Source: Crambe crambe
Lineage: Eukaryota; Porifera; Demospongiae; Poecilosclerida; Crambeidae
NCBI GenBank assembly: GCA_963924555.1
Contig: OZ004583.1
Span: forward strand, 7,268,582-7,332,581
Direction: 5' to 3'
DNA: 64,000 bases
Shown: piece by piece, positions 11,896 through 24,439 of the stretch
Layout: each line of letters starts with the position of its first letter
How positions within the stretch are numbered: position 1 is the first letter of the stretch
The notes under the pieces: generated by a model
What the model was told of the DNA's origin: nothing
The model's database searches: none
The model's input: the letters and a program-made list of their open reading frames with translations, nothing else
Position numbers and translations under genes: made by a program

Positions 11896-14800
11896 AGATG
11901 CAGCACCATTCTTTTCATTGGCTGTATTTTGTTGATAAACAATGTTGAGTGTAAGTTTACATCATACAATAGCTATAGCTTTTTCGCTATTGGGGCAAGC
12001 AAGTGTATAGCTACCAAAGAGTATAGGACAAGGAATTTTTGCAAGATTGCACACATGATCAACTTATACTCCTGTGATAGATTTTCATACTCCACAATTC
12101 CCTAATATGTACTTAGCTACGGGCTAGTGAGATACATACAATAGCTAACCAACCACTATTTGTCCTGATAGCTTGTGCTGAGAACTATCTAAAACAAGAG
12201 TGAGAGTAGCTATACTCCAGATGGTTTGAATAACTTCCTGTTCATTGTCACATTATGCTTTATTCTTTTATTTTCTACGTAGCTGCTCCACAACTTTCAC
12301 TAACCTCCTCTCCTCTCTCTAATGGACCTATTTGTTCTGGACCAATTCAGTTCACTTGTATGGGCACTGAAGTGGGCAATGTGTTGATGTGGAGAGTAAA
12401 TGGATCAGATTATGCAACGGTTACTGTCACTTTTAATGGGACCTTAGTCCCACAAGTTACTAAAAATCCTCTCTTTCCTGGTGTGGAAGTACCAGTAATG
12501 GTCACCAGTGTTTCTGTTAATCAAGAAAATAATGCTACAATTGATATCCGATCAACATTGAGAAGTGAAGTTTCTGTCCTGACAGGATCAACAATTCAAT
12601 GCAGTGCTGTAATCAACTCCAGTGAAGTTCATGTCAGAGCTATTGCAGGTAGAGAAAACTAATCTTAACTTTACCATGGAACGACTTGTTATACTATTAT
12701 TAACAGCCCCTCCATCTACTAATGTAAATTGTTCTCTTGTCCACACAACTGGAGGTCCAGAGGTCTTCATCCAGTGGTCCCCCTCCTTCACCTCTCAGTA
12801 TGATGTGGAGATGTATCATGTGGTAATGAACCCTGCCACCCCCTCCTGTCCCAGTGATCAGATGATAGTGAGTCTATTATAGTAAAATTAATGTCAGCCA
12901 CTTACAACATAGCATTATAGAGTGCCAGTGAAGATTACAGCTGCTCTGGACTGGCCCTTGGGACACACTACTCCTTCAATGTCAGTGCCATCAACTGTGG
13001 GAACCAAGAAGGAACCAGAGACACCTTCACTGTTCACCCTCAAAGTAATAATGATTCCCTGATAGTACATTAATATTGACATTTTTAAATCATGAAGTTC
13101 CCAGCACTCCTGAAATTACAGTTTTGCCAATGTATGATCAGAATAAACAATTATCTCAACTGACAGTGCAATGGATGCAACAAGTTACTGTGAAACTAAC
13201 TTACTTTAATAGCAACTCATCAATAATTTTTGTCTTCCAGATTCAATCTCCATCTGAGAGATGCTCCTTTGACCATCTCCTAAGCTACACAGTAGTCCTG
13301 GAGGACAGCACAAGGGAGAGGGTGGATCAGAGGATGATCAACTCTGACAAATACAGTGATAACCTCTGCTCCATATCCTTCCCCATCTCCTCACCAGACC
13401 GAAGTTATTGTGTCAGCATTAATGCTACAGGAGCCTTTGGATCAACTAGCACCTCCACATCTCTAAGTGGGTTGATTCATTACCTATTAGCTATGTTCCC
13501 TTATCAACTATCAATGTAGATGCTTCTTTCCCATCTTCCTTTGATGTTTCCTTCTCCAAGGGTTGTGTGACCTCTGTCCTCTGTTCCTACCCTATGAGAG
13601 AAGGAGACTGCTTCATCCAATATGGCCGTGACTCTTCTTACAAGGACCTGAACACTTTATTGTCTACCTCCCTCAATTCCCCTCTCCAAATAACTGTCTC
13701 AGATGCTGCTACAATTCATTATTATCAGGTGACCATCAACACTTCTTCCCTTAACCTTCAAGTCAGAGGAAACTTCACATCTTATGAGGGTGAGCTAGTG
13801 TGTTTCTTGAAGTGCACATAATGATACGTATGTTTGTGTGTGTAGGTAAACGGTTGACATCTGCAAATCAAGGTCTGCTGATTGTGGGTGTGATACTATT
13901 AAGTGTGGCCATTGTACTTGGAGTGATCATTACTTTGATGGTATTTAAGAATGGTATGTATCATTATTGGCTAAGAATTTTTTGGTCATTAATATTTTCT
14001 TTTCTCCTCTAGGACCATGGCTATCTCTGGGTCTCTCAATGACAGGATTTGTTGTGACATTAGTATCTTTTGTGTTGTGGGTGGCAGTGGGATTTCATGT
14101 TGGACTGCAAAAAAGTAATTCTCATTACATTAATTCTCTCTTTTTTAGATTTTTTGTGTGTACATGTAGATACATGTGATCCTACTTGGCAGTCTTCTAG
14201 AGATGGTCTCATAATTTCAGCACATGTTTTCTCAGACATCAGTCTCCTAATATTTGTGGCTGCTGGAATACATTTAGCCATGGATTACATCTGTAAGAGC
14301 TACATAGATGTAAGGAATAGCTAATGATATGAAATGTACTTAGCTAAGTATAAAGAAACCATTCACTTGAACGATAGTTTATTCTTATCTTGGGTCTTGA
14401 CCTCCGCAGCTAACTAATGAGTTTGTTGGGACTAAATTGTGCTTTGGTTGGAATGCAACAGAGATTAGTACCATTACCATTGGCTGCCTCACAACCCAAC
14501 ATGTATCAATAGCATGAAAGAATGTGGCACTTGGTTACAATTGACTTCATTATCAGATAGGTACTCAAGAATAGTGTCCCTTGTACTATACTAGGGATTA
14601 AAGCTCTTGACTCTTGATCCTTCACGCCCAAGCCTAAACTCAACAATAATCTCTCTCTATCATTACACAGATTTACGCAACTACAAAAAGAGGAGCAGTG
14701 AGGTAACTATTTACATGTATCTCTGTAGCTGCTATGTTATGTAATTATTGACTGCAGCAAATGAGTTTATGGGAGAAATGTTTGCATAGAAGTTTATCAA

Positions 14801-16194
14801 ATAGTAATCAGTACCAACCAAGAGAGGAAGACTGGGAAGTAAATAAGCCGGCAAGTATTTTATTATTCATGTCAATTGATTATTCCTCGGTTGTATATTC
14901 TAACAGAAAGATAAAAAACTAGAAGAGTTGGAGCGTGGTGCAGGAGGGAGAGTGAAGGAGTTGGAAGATCTTACTGTTGGAGAATTCAGAAAACCAGGAC
15001 AATCATATATGGAAGCTAAACTGGAGTCACAAGAAAGATATTATCAGGAATACAAGGATAAACTTCCAACTGATGGGGTATGTAGAGTCATTTGTAGTAA
15101 CGATGTAGCTAGTCCTATATTTGAGCTTAGCACATGAGAGATTTATACATCCTCTAGGAAGATGATTTTGATTTATGGGGCTAAGCACCACAATTATTGA
15201 ATAAAAATTAGTGCTAGCAATTTGCTTGCCATTTCAATTGTAGACATAAAATAAAACAGTATAAATTTAGGGGGGCCTAGTCCCCCCCCCCCCCCCCCCC
15301 CCTTTATTCCTAGTTTAGATAAGATAGTAAGATAGGTAGCTAAGATAAGCTGGCAAGTAATCTATATTGTTATTACAGAAACCAGAAGAGTTGGAGGTTA
15401 GTAAAGGAGGAAGAGTGAAGGAGTTGGAAGCTGTTGAAGATGAATTCAGAAAACCAGGACAATCATATATGGAAGCTATACTGGAGACACAAGAAGGACT
15501 GTATCAGGACTACAAGGATAAACTTCCAACTGATGGAGTATGTAGAGTCATTAATTCTGTAGTGACAGTGTAGCTAGTCCCACTCTTTCATCATGTAGTC
15601 TAAAGGAGAGGAACCTGCCTCCAAGGGTAAGGGTGAGGACTCTCATTACCGTCCCCTAGACCATGGGAAAGGAGGCAGTGGACATGGACATAAGGACAAA
15701 CCAGCAAGAGAAAGTGGAGGAGGAGGAGAGGAATACAGTGCTCTCAATAGTGACAAAGTAAGTGATGAAAGGAACTAGTGGAAAACATTCTGTAGCTATC
15801 TAGTTACTATTACTCCAGGCAAGTGGTGGACCCTCACCTTCCCAAGTGCATCACAGTGAGGAGAAAGATCAACACTACCCCGCACTGGACCACAAGAAGG
15901 GAGGTAAAGGAGTTAGAAGTAAGTACAAACCATCAAGTACCCGGAAGGGAAACAGAGGAGAATACAACACTCTGGGTAACAGTAAGGTGAGGAAAAATCC
16001 ATAATGCCATTAATTTCATATCATCCATGCAGGAGAGTGGTAGGAAACCAGCAAAACCTTCAGCTTCTCCAGCACAACTGGAGGGTGAGCACTACCTTCC
16101 ACTGGATCATGGGAAGGGAGACAGAAGTGGACGTAAGGATAAACCATCCAGTAACCAGAAGGGAAGTGGAGGAGAGTACAGTAGCTACACCTAA
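11896..16194 (+). CDS. receptor gene 1: Ig/FN3 ectodomain, three hydrophobic segments, YxxL tail
   Basis: Inferred exons: about 11896-11950, 12283-12648, 12707-12867, 12921-13044, 13098-13183, 13241-13466, 13520-13789, 13846-13953, 14013-14114, 14170-14292, 14671-14702, 14758-14850, 14907-15077, 15379-15537, 15599-15757, 15819-15986, 16033-16194. Exon 1 encodes a hydrophobic signal-like stretch (TILFIGCILLINNVE), but no in-frame ATG was found. An Ig-like domain follows (ICSGPIQFTCMG, then LMWRV), then FN3-like domains (IQWSPSFTSQYDVEMYHVV; SFNVSAINCGNQEG; LTVQWMQQ). A further ectodomain contains CVTSVLCSYPMREGDC. Three hydrophobic exons come next (GLLIVGVILLSVAIVLGVII; GFVVTLVSFVLWVAVGF; SLLIFVAAGIHLAM). 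The tail has two related KPGQSYMEA exons and three cassettes with YRPL/YSAL, YPAL/YNTL and YLPL/YSSY, ending at TAA. One intron uses a GC donor (14851). Probably a surface receptor with phospho-tyrosine or endocytic signalling; function is inferred. Confidence 0.75.
15599..16194 (+). other. YxxL cassette exons of receptor gene 1 (three copies)
   Basis: Exons 15599-15757, 15819-15986 and 16033-16194 are each about 53-56 codons, start and end in phase 0, and share one plan. The plan is a Ser/Gly/Lys-rich lead, HYxxLDHxKG, a basic linker ending KDKP or KYKPSS, then EYxxL or EYSSY. The spacing between the two tyrosine motifs is about 25 residues, longer than a classical ITAM. Confidence 0.75.
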
Positions 16195-17040
16195 TATGGT
16201 ATAGTTAACTTAGTGTATGCAGCAGATTGAGCTGCATGAATATAGTGAAACCTCTGGACACACATGGGACTCATATCCTTTTGTCCTTTGTAGAGAGGTG
16301 TAATCCTCTTTGGAAGTTAAGTTTTTTTTTGTGCAGTGCATGTATCTTTTTAATCAAGAGATTTATCTTCTTTTGGAGTGTCTTTTATCAGAGGTTCCAC
16401 TGTAGTGATGAATCAGCATTGATATAGCTAGCTCAGTTTGTTCTAATTTTAAATTGTGAAAGAGTCAATGAGTGTATAGCTAACTAGCTAATTAATAATT
16501 AGCTATGTTGTAGCTATTCTATTGTAACTACATTAGCTATCACAGTTTTAGTTATTTTTCTTCTGTTTTTAGGAAGGTGAATTGGGTAACTAACCTAAGG
16601 GATGCATGACACTAGACAGACAGACAAACAGAGGACAAACACTCAATAAATTCACAACACAACTTTTATATATGTATTGTTTTGCTATGCTAGCTATAGC
16701 TAATTGGGTTGTTATAATTATTCTGTTCATGTTTGTCCTTGTAAAATCTCATAGCTAGTTACTGCACATAGTTACTTGGTGTTAGCTATACCGTCAAGAT
16801 ACATGTTTGTCATGAGGTGAAGGAACAAGAAAGGAGGGAGGGAAGAAAAGGAAGAATAAAGTAGTTATCAAACTAGCTAGCTGGCTTTATTATGAAATTA
16901 ATTTTGACTTTACAGCTTAATTTTGGCTATTAGCTATAATTATTAGCTATAGCTAATAGCTAGCCAGCCAAAGATAGACCTACATTCACCAAAATTAATT
17001 ACATACCAAGTAGAAGGGAAAAACGTAATGTAATGTCAAA
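16195..17040. other. 3' flank of receptor gene 1, duplicated downstream of gene 2
   Basis: Nearly the same sequence occurs at 35,623-36,490, including the phrases around GGATGCATGACACTAGACAG and the GGAGGGAGGGAAGAAAAGG block. No exon is seen after the stop. A polyadenylation-like AATAAA occurs near 16,645. Confidence 0.6.
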
Positions 17041-17044
17041 GCAT

Positions 17045-17930
17045 GTCTTATGTCCAAAGAAATCAAAAACTTTAAAGGAAATTTTGGAGAGACTTCTAAG
17101 TCAGCTTTGTGCAGTTGAGAAAGGCAGCTGTAAATTTTTCTAACTGGCTGTATTCATCACTAAAGAGAATGGTGCACAATCAGAACTACCAAAAAAATCA
17201 AGAGGGAGAAACTCTGGGTGTAATTTCACCAGATACGAAGTGCACAAGATTTCAAAGAGAAATGGGAAGCGTTTTTAATTAGTCTAAAATTAAACCCTGA
17301 TCCAGCTTAATATCAGCATTTATCATCTATTTATTTGAAGTTATTGATAGATTCTCTTCTACCAATAATAAATGATGTCGGTACCATTCCTAGCGATCTT
17401 TCATATGAAGAGATCAATGCTATCCGCTACATAGGTGGCTATATCATTCAATCAATATCCAAGGATCAGAGCGTGTCAGCTAGCACAAAATATCTGACCA
17501 AAGATGAAGCTTCTCCTGTCATATTCAAATGAATGGGTGTGCTGTGTTGATAGAGGTGGGCTTATTCATATGTATTACTGACAGCTTTTGCCAAACTCTT
17601 AGTGCCATCGAGTATTGTATTCGCTGCCATTCAACTACAAATGAGTTTGATAAGAAAGAAATACATGACAGCATTCTAGATGATTCTGATGTTTTATTTA
17701 ACTGGTGCTCTGCAGCAGGAATGCTAGATGAAGATAAGAAAGGAGTGATTTTAAGTTTGATAGTAGCTAAGTATGTAACAATTCGTGGATTTTCTTTCAC
17801 TAAATCAGTTATGGAAACTTATAAACAAGTCAGCAAGAAGAGCACGTCAAAATCAAAGCCTCTAAGAAAGAAAGTAGCTATATATCTGAATAGTTTATAT
17901 ATACCTCACTCCTTAATAATCATGCAGTCA
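17045..17930 (+). mobile_element. transposon-derived C-terminal ORF fragment (P-like element region)
   Basis: With one TAA near 17,310 and one TGA near 17,530, the plus strand encodes DFKEKWEAFLISLKLNPDP, LSYEEINAIRYIGGYIIQ, then an open block ending YVTIRGFSFTKSVMETYKQ and a Ser/Lys-rich tail. I recall similar 'RYxAGY' and 'VTIRGFSF' ORFs repeated in cnidarian and sponge genomes, but cannot name the family. It sits next to P-like transposase sequence and is absent from the equivalent point of unit 2 (about 36,495), so it is part of an insertion. Confidence 0.5.
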
Positions 17931-17984
17931 ATTATATTTTATGTTCAATGAATACGATAGCAGATATGCATGGGGAATTATATA

Positions 17985-18325
17985 ATTCTCAATGTTTCTT
18001 GGGTTTCTTTTTCCGTGATTGTTTTCGCTTTGGGAGCTTAGTACATGTATCATCATTGTCATCAACTCTTTCCTTCTTGCTAGCTCCTCTGCAATTGCCA
18101 GTGATTGTTGCAAATCTTAGGGAGTTAGCTACTCGCAAAATTTGTGTGGCTGTCATTTTGTCATATTTACCTATTTTGCTCCAGCTAAATCTGGATTCAG
18201 CACTGCATATGATCAGCAACTTCTTGATCTTGCTACAAAGACCAAATTTGAAATGGCAAAGAACATAGCAATTGATACACAGAATGAACTTACCCATAAA
18301 TTTCGGGTTGAACTTGCAAAATAAT
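17985..18325 (+). mobile_element. inverted second copy of a P-like transposase segment
   Basis: The plus strand at about 18,172-18,270 encodes FAPAKSGFSTAYDQQLLDLA and the following TKTKFEMAKNIAI. The same peptide is encoded on the minus strand at about 18,780-18,885. The two copies form a near-perfect inverted repeat, so the transposon was rearranged or two copies inserted head to head. No open gene here. Confidence 0.65.
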
Positions 18326-18368
18326 TTCGAATGGTTTTCAATAATGTGGAGGATCACATATAAAATAA

Positions 18369-20010
18369 TTATATAGGATACTGATCTTCACTGTAAACAT
18401 TAGTGGTTTTGAAAATACTTTCATCTCCTGTTGAACTATGCATGTGGAACATTTTTCGATTACTAGAGGCTCCATCACAAATAATTGCCCAAACCCTGAA
18501 GTTGTGACGAGTAAGTTGTCCAATAACTTCCCAAACCAGAGGAAATAAGTTATAGCCCTTCAACGAGCTCACAGGGAAAATAGTATATGGGAAGATCAAG
18601 CTGGTCACCACTCCTCGAACCATGAAGACAACTATGATTTTAGCTAAAGATTTTTGTTTCTTTGGCTCATATATGGAACGCTCATATTCATTAAGGTGAG
18701 AATCAATGTCACCCAATTCTTTAAGAGCCCCTGAAGTTTTATTGTACACCAATCCCTCCTTCACGTACATTTCATCAATCAAGATTGCTATGTTCTTTGC
18801 CATTTCAAATTTGGTCTTTGTAGCAAGATCGAGAAGTTGCTGATCATATGCAGTGCTGAATCCAGATTTAGCTGGAGCAAAATGGCGATAGTCACGAAGT
18901 GTTCTGCCAGATGGTAAAGAAAGAAGTCCTGATTCCTGTAATGTTTTATAAGCACCACTCAATCTGTGGTGTAGGTAAAGGCACCACTTAATTATCAGAG
19001 GATGCCATCGAATAGATCGTGCATCTGATTTAGTGATAGCATCTAGTTGCTGCTTCCAAAACAAGTATTGAAATGACCTATTAGAGTTTTCAGGTTGTGA
19101 GCTCATCATGATAGATGAGTATTTCTCCACCAAGGCACGCATGTCACAATCACTATCATCATCCAAAGTCACTGCTTCCTTCTCATGTAACTGCTGTATC
19201 TTTTTTTTCAAGTGAATGCAACTGCCTACATTTTGCACGAAGCTCAGAGTGCAGTGCCTTAAGGCGCTCATCCTTTTGAATGTTGGTAAGAAATTGATAA
19301 TTAACATGGCTACTTGCAGAGCATAAATCATTTTCCTTGTTATCTTTCAATAAACGATTAAGTTGACGTAACAGAGAGTTCTTTTTGTAAAGCTTGCACT
19401 GTGCACAGATTCCATCTGGCTTTACCAACATGGAACAATTCACATGTCGTATGGTCTTGTCGTCCACTTGAGCAATCATATTACCTTATTAGAAGATAGA
19501 TTAATTAAATACAATGATCTATGACTATATAATCTGTATACTTGACAGGATTATAACTATAGCTATATACTTTCTTACCATGACAGTCATAGAACAATCC
19601 ACCGTGTTTCTCGATTAATAAAGGTTTAAACTTCGGATCATCAATTGCTGGACAAATACTATATGTGTTCAACTGCTCTAGAATAAAAATAACTCTGATA
19701 TTATACTAGACACTGCTTTATCATAAAGAGGAACAGCATTGGATCCTGCATACACTTTGCATACATTGTCCTCAACATCCACCATGATTAATACTTTTGA
19801 AGGAATTGTGGAATGGTCATATTTGCACATCCTTGCAATTGACCCTGTGGAGGAGACATATAGTTTGGTCCATCCTTCAAGTTCAACACTCTTCATTTGA
19901 CCAAAGAGTAATGCTCTGTCTGCTACTTTTGATGAGAAGTCTTTGCTGCTGCAATTTTCTCTCCCAGTTTTTTGGGGTATAAAAATGAAGCTTTCACCAA
20001 CTCATGCCTT
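18369..20010 (-). pseudogene. P-element/THAP9-like transposase (disrupted)
   Basis: Minus-strand segments: about 20,010-19,580 (CVEL-type N-terminal part, ending in a gtaagaaag donor), 19,480-19,200 (CAQCKLYKKNSLLRQLN and on) and 19,205-18,369. The last holds IKWCLYLHHRLSGAYKTL, LPSGRTLRDY, ILIDEMYVKEGLVY (first catalytic Asp region) and AIICDGASSNRKMFHMH (second Asp region), the RNase-H-like pattern of P and THAP9 transposases. A homopolymer run near 19,205 shifts the frame between the coiled coil and the core, and an early stop lies near 19,950. The region with the third acidic residue and the THAP finger were not found. It is a plain DNA transposon, most likely dead. Confidence 0.65.
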
Positions 20011-20262
20011 TAAAGAATAAGCAGAACATCATACTATGTAGCTAATTTGAGTATTCTCCCTACTCTATAGGCCAGTATAAGTATAAGATACATTTCAAAG
20101 ACTTATTACCATGCAACAAAAAAAAGACATGCAATAGCTATACTACCTCATTTCTACCAAAATAGAAGTAACATGCACATAAAACCAGTACAACCTCATT
20201 TATTATGCTCTTAAGGAAGTCATGATAACCAGGAGATAACTTCATTTCTAAATATATCCTTC

Positions 20263-20925
20263 ATGGTGTCCCACAAACTTTGGAGTGTTTCAGGGAGATA
20301 CAGTGACTGTATCATCATTAAAAAAGCCATGTTATTTAGTGTTAGTGTTTATGACACTTGCTGTTCTTGCACTGTCACTCCCTGGACTATGCATGAGCTG
20401 GAAGACAAGAGACTTTCTCTGCGCGAGTTCTACAATCAATTTCTTCGTGTCCATACTGGTCATGAGTTAACAGAGGCTCGAGTTGGCAGATCCAAGGATT
20501 CACTTGATCTAATCAGCAGTTTAGGTACTAAAATAAAATGTAGATCCTGGGTACACATAAATGATATTCTAAGTGTAGCCCACCCAACCAAATTTTAATT
20601 CAAACAGGAATGAAGATATCTGCAATCAGGTTTTGGACAGTTTGTGAAATTCTATATTTCTGCAAGTCAACAAGCACTTCAATCGCCTTTTAAGCGAAAT
20701 GCCAGAGATGTATTGATGTCCTCCCAAGTTCGTATTGAGTCTGCTATTCATCCAAACAAGATCTCACCTGTAAAAAAAAAAAAAAAAAAAAGAGATACTT
20801 TATACAATTGCATTTTAGAATGGATAGAAAAAGGTCTTTCTTGGAAAAATTATGATGTCAGTAATGGAACTGCTATTCATACTCTCCAAGATCTGTGCAT
20901 TTACTGTGCGTCGATGATGTAGAAC
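20263..20925 (+). other. unrecognised coding-like debris, probably transposon
   Basis: Open stretches encode LEDKRLSLREFYNQFLRV and, after a break, SQQALQSPFKRNARDVLMSS, with a long A run (20,773-20,791). I do not recognise a family. It falls inside the DNA missing from unit 2 (between about 17,045 and 21,200), so it is probably part of the same P-like insertion. Confidence 0.35.
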
Positions 20926-21239
20926 CATGGTCATCTTCTGATCCATTTTATCCACAATGTGCAGATTGCAAGAACAAAGATACATAATGCCAAGAAAACA
21001 TGACAATACTTTTTTCTATATCCTTTTATGATGTTTTTACAGTACTTCCTGTCATAATAAATAATTAATTTTACCGCCTGCAAAAATTAAAACTGAAAGG
21101 CCTATAATAGCTAGAAATACCATGGAAACCACTTTTGTGGAACCATAAGTAATCACAGTCAAGCCATACGTAGCTGTTAAAGCAATAAGCCACTCATATT
21201 AATGCCACTCCAAATTAATTTCCTGTTTCCCGTCCACTT

Positions 21240-24200
21240 AATACCATATCCTGCACGCGGTGCATTAGTAGCCTTTTACGGCGAATAGGAGCCTCATCTT
21301 CCTGCTCGAAACGGGATTGTCATTTCCTATTGTGGCTATGGCGCACGTGATCTAGTTTCCTATCCCGTGTACGTATCTATGGTCTCTCGATGCTCAGAGA
21401 AACCCTAGGCACTAGTCTGGTTATGAATCAACCCTTGGTGCAACAGTATATCAGGTACATATCAGTAAAGGCCTTAATATACAAAATTAGGCAATGGCAA
21501 TCCTTATTAGGCCACTACAACTTGATTTCCTGTTTCTGGTCAGGGATTTTCCCACAACTGATGCGCGTGCGGGCGCCGGCGCCGGCAGGCGGAGAATTAG
21601 AAGATCTGTACTTGTACATAATGTAACCTATAAATAAACAATGATTATAAAAAAATTCTATGAGGTCAATCTAATATAAATCTATCCTTGGAAGATTCTT
21701 GCAGTGAACAGTACATCAATAATATATCCACTGATATGTGTCTACAGTGCCTCGTCTGTAGAGCCTGCTCCAGATGCTGACTATTTATACCTCAATGCAA
21801 AGACTGTACTGGTCCAAAGAACACTGCAATTCACTAAAGCTGTTTGCTAAAAAAAAAATAAAAAATGCTCTAGCTACATTGTCACTGTAGCTGTGGCTGC
21901 TATCAAAAGATCACTAAGAAATTGATCCTAGATATTTATTTTCACAGTTAAATACTCACCTATTGGTGCCAAAACAAGCTGCTTTACTGTAGGCTACTAT
22001 GCATGTGCCATGTGGTGTTTCCCAATTTGTTGATGTCATTCTAAAACATGCGGGCGGCTGACCAGAAACAGGAAAACAAGTTGTAGTGGCCTTATAAGCT
22101 GTATAGATAGCATTAGTCCTTCCAAATCAGATTCATTTCAGCTCATACAATATTATGATGACAATGAACTACATAGCTACAATACGTGAACTTTGATAGC
22201 AGGATCACAGCATCCAGTTGCCTATAATAATAATAGAGCATTACATCAAAAAAGATGATGAACAAGTAAAAGAAAAAATATTAATAAAAAAGAAAAGTAG
22301 GGATTGCTGTGTGCAGTTCAACAACAAGAGAGTGAACTTCAGTCAAGTAACCCCTTACCTACGAGCTAACTTCACTCCCATGACAGGCCAAGATGAGATC
22401 TCGTAGTTAGTGATGGGTAAGGGGTTACTTGACTGAAGTTCACTCTCTTGTTGCTGAACTTTTTTGAACTGCACACAGCCATCCCTACTTTTCTTCTTTA
22501 TTTAGAATAAATATTTTTTCCTTTATAATAATATTATATACACACCATGATGTGACTGTGTTTGAGAAAAGATACAGTTTCATTCATAGTAAAGGACTCA
22601 AACACTGAATTTCAGAATCGAAATACGTAAATCTAATCCAAAATATAATTTGCCGTGTGAAGCTGTTTACAAGGACATATTAGTATAGTTGTGTAAACCA
22701 AGGCAGACTTCTAATCACACAGTTGTATAAACTTGTACTGTCAGTTTGAGTCCCTTGTGAAACAAGTACGTATGGATAATGGTATGGATGATGATGTGAG
22801 CCCTGTATGGTGCAGTTCTTTATGTGAGATGACAGCATGTTTAGTTAGCAGCATATCAATTTTTTTTTAATAGTATAAATGTCCATTTAGTTACAGTCTA
22901 TGGTCACCACCCAAATAAAACCTCTGGACAGTTACAGTGAAATTTCTTTTATAGTGACCACCCGAATGAAAACCTCTGTATGACCGACCACCCATGATTA
23001 CTGTGTACGTTTAATCTCTATAGCAACCACCCCTAGAATATCAAGAAAATGAATGGCAAATTGGCTTAAGAATTCGGGGGAATATTCACCCTGCTACTAT
23101 ATGGATTCATACATAGATAAGAATCCTCAATATGTAGTGATACGGTGGACTCCCTTTAATCTGGCCACCTTTATTTAGGGCCAGCAGAAGTGGACATCCT
23201 GATAGTGGATATCCTCATTTCAGGGGTTATGAATGGATTTTTTCCCCCCAAAAAGTCTGAATACAGGGGTGGCCTCATTTCAGGGGTCTTGGTTAGAGGG
23301 AGTTCAATGTATTCCACTAGATCGAATTCGATTGAATGCCCTAATATTTGAAAACACTGAAATGGAAATTTTTTGTTTGTTGTTTTTTGGAAAACGGCCA
23401 GTCACTCAAAATAATTATGAATAAGCTATTGTGTAACATAGATACCAAATAAGGCACTGTGTAGTGTATACTGCTTGTATTTGTGACCAGCATGTGACAT
23501 GTTATACAGATGAGTAGTACCATAATATCTGCATAGATTCCCAAATTGGGTAAGAAGTCACATTTTTTTATTGTACTTTTCTGATTCTCTAATTGGGATG
23601 ATATTGGAGGATTCCAATTCTGTACACACTGTTGTCTTAGTTTTGGTTTGGCTTGATGTTAGTCATAATTATTGTTTGGTATGGAATGTGGACTTCGTGT
23701 GTAGCTAACGTTTTCTGTTCCATGTCATGTATTTTTGTTGTCAGTGGTTGTTTATGTGTTGTTGATGGCTGAGTCATGCCAGCACTGTATAGGCTTCCTC
23801 TTTTTCCTCTTTAATAATTATTAAGATGTCCATCTGTCTGACATCCATCTGTGACCATAGTCATTGCTGGGATCAGATTTAGTGCCCTCACAATAATACA
23901 GTCATACCTTTACAATTGAAATTCACATGATTGATATTTCACGACATAATTGATGCAAAAATCCTGTGATAGATAGTGACATGACACAATATTGTACGTA
24001 AGTTCTTTTAATTGCAAGAATTCTCTTGAATATATAGACCGAACCTTACTATAGTGCACATAATGTATTAGTCTAATCTTCAGGTTGGATACATGCTGTG
24101 CTGACCCCTCTGGATTGGAAATTTTCTCCATCGTTTCAACATTGGAATGCAAATGAGGTATAATAATCATAGTGTCATGGGAAAATAACTCATCTGGTAA

Positions 24201-24439
24201 GAGGTCATCATACTTACATGTATAAGCGATGACCTTGTACCAATTCAAGAACCTTGGGCCTTAAATTGGGATGTGTAGGTACATACTTGTTGGTATACTG
24301 CGATCATATCAAGTGGTGGAGGATTACCGAATTCCTAATGGTATAATGAACCCTTTACCACTTTTCGATAGCAATGGTTTATTGAATTGCTAACCCTTTA
24401 CCAAGGTATAACATATAAGAGCTGTACATACATACATAG
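21240..24439. repeat. unit-1 repeat block, paralogous to 37,250-42,730
   Basis: From CTCTCGATGCTC (21,385 and 37,253) onward the two blocks run in parallel with small indels up to the KDM7-like exon (24,440 and 42,731). Unit 2 has extra DNA at 38,718-41,168. The shared content is non-coding: a palindromic MITE, 'CCTCTGGACAG...GACCACC' repeats, and 'CATTTCAGGGG' repeats. No exon was found, and in particular no JmjC core. Confidence 0.7.
22270..22522. repeat. palindromic MITE, unit-1 copy
   Basis: Inverted arms of about 110 bp: outer AAAAAATATT and AATATTTTTT, then AGTAGGGATTGCTGTGTGC paired with GCACACAGCCATCCCTACT, then AGAGAGTGAACTTCAGTC paired with its complement. The paralogous copy is at 38,158-38,400, so it predates the segmental duplication. 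Confidence 0.75.

Noticed and set aside
21735-21830. Cysteine-rich reading CLQCLVCRACSRC suggesting a PHD or CXXC finger
   Set aside because: It ends in a stop at once, has no splice context, and although conserved in both units it lies in otherwise non-coding repeat sequence.
23910-24248. 112-codon minus-strand frame partly conserved at 42,373-42,555
   Set aside because: Conservation is explained by the segmental duplication. The unit 2 version is truncated by indels and no domain is recognisable.
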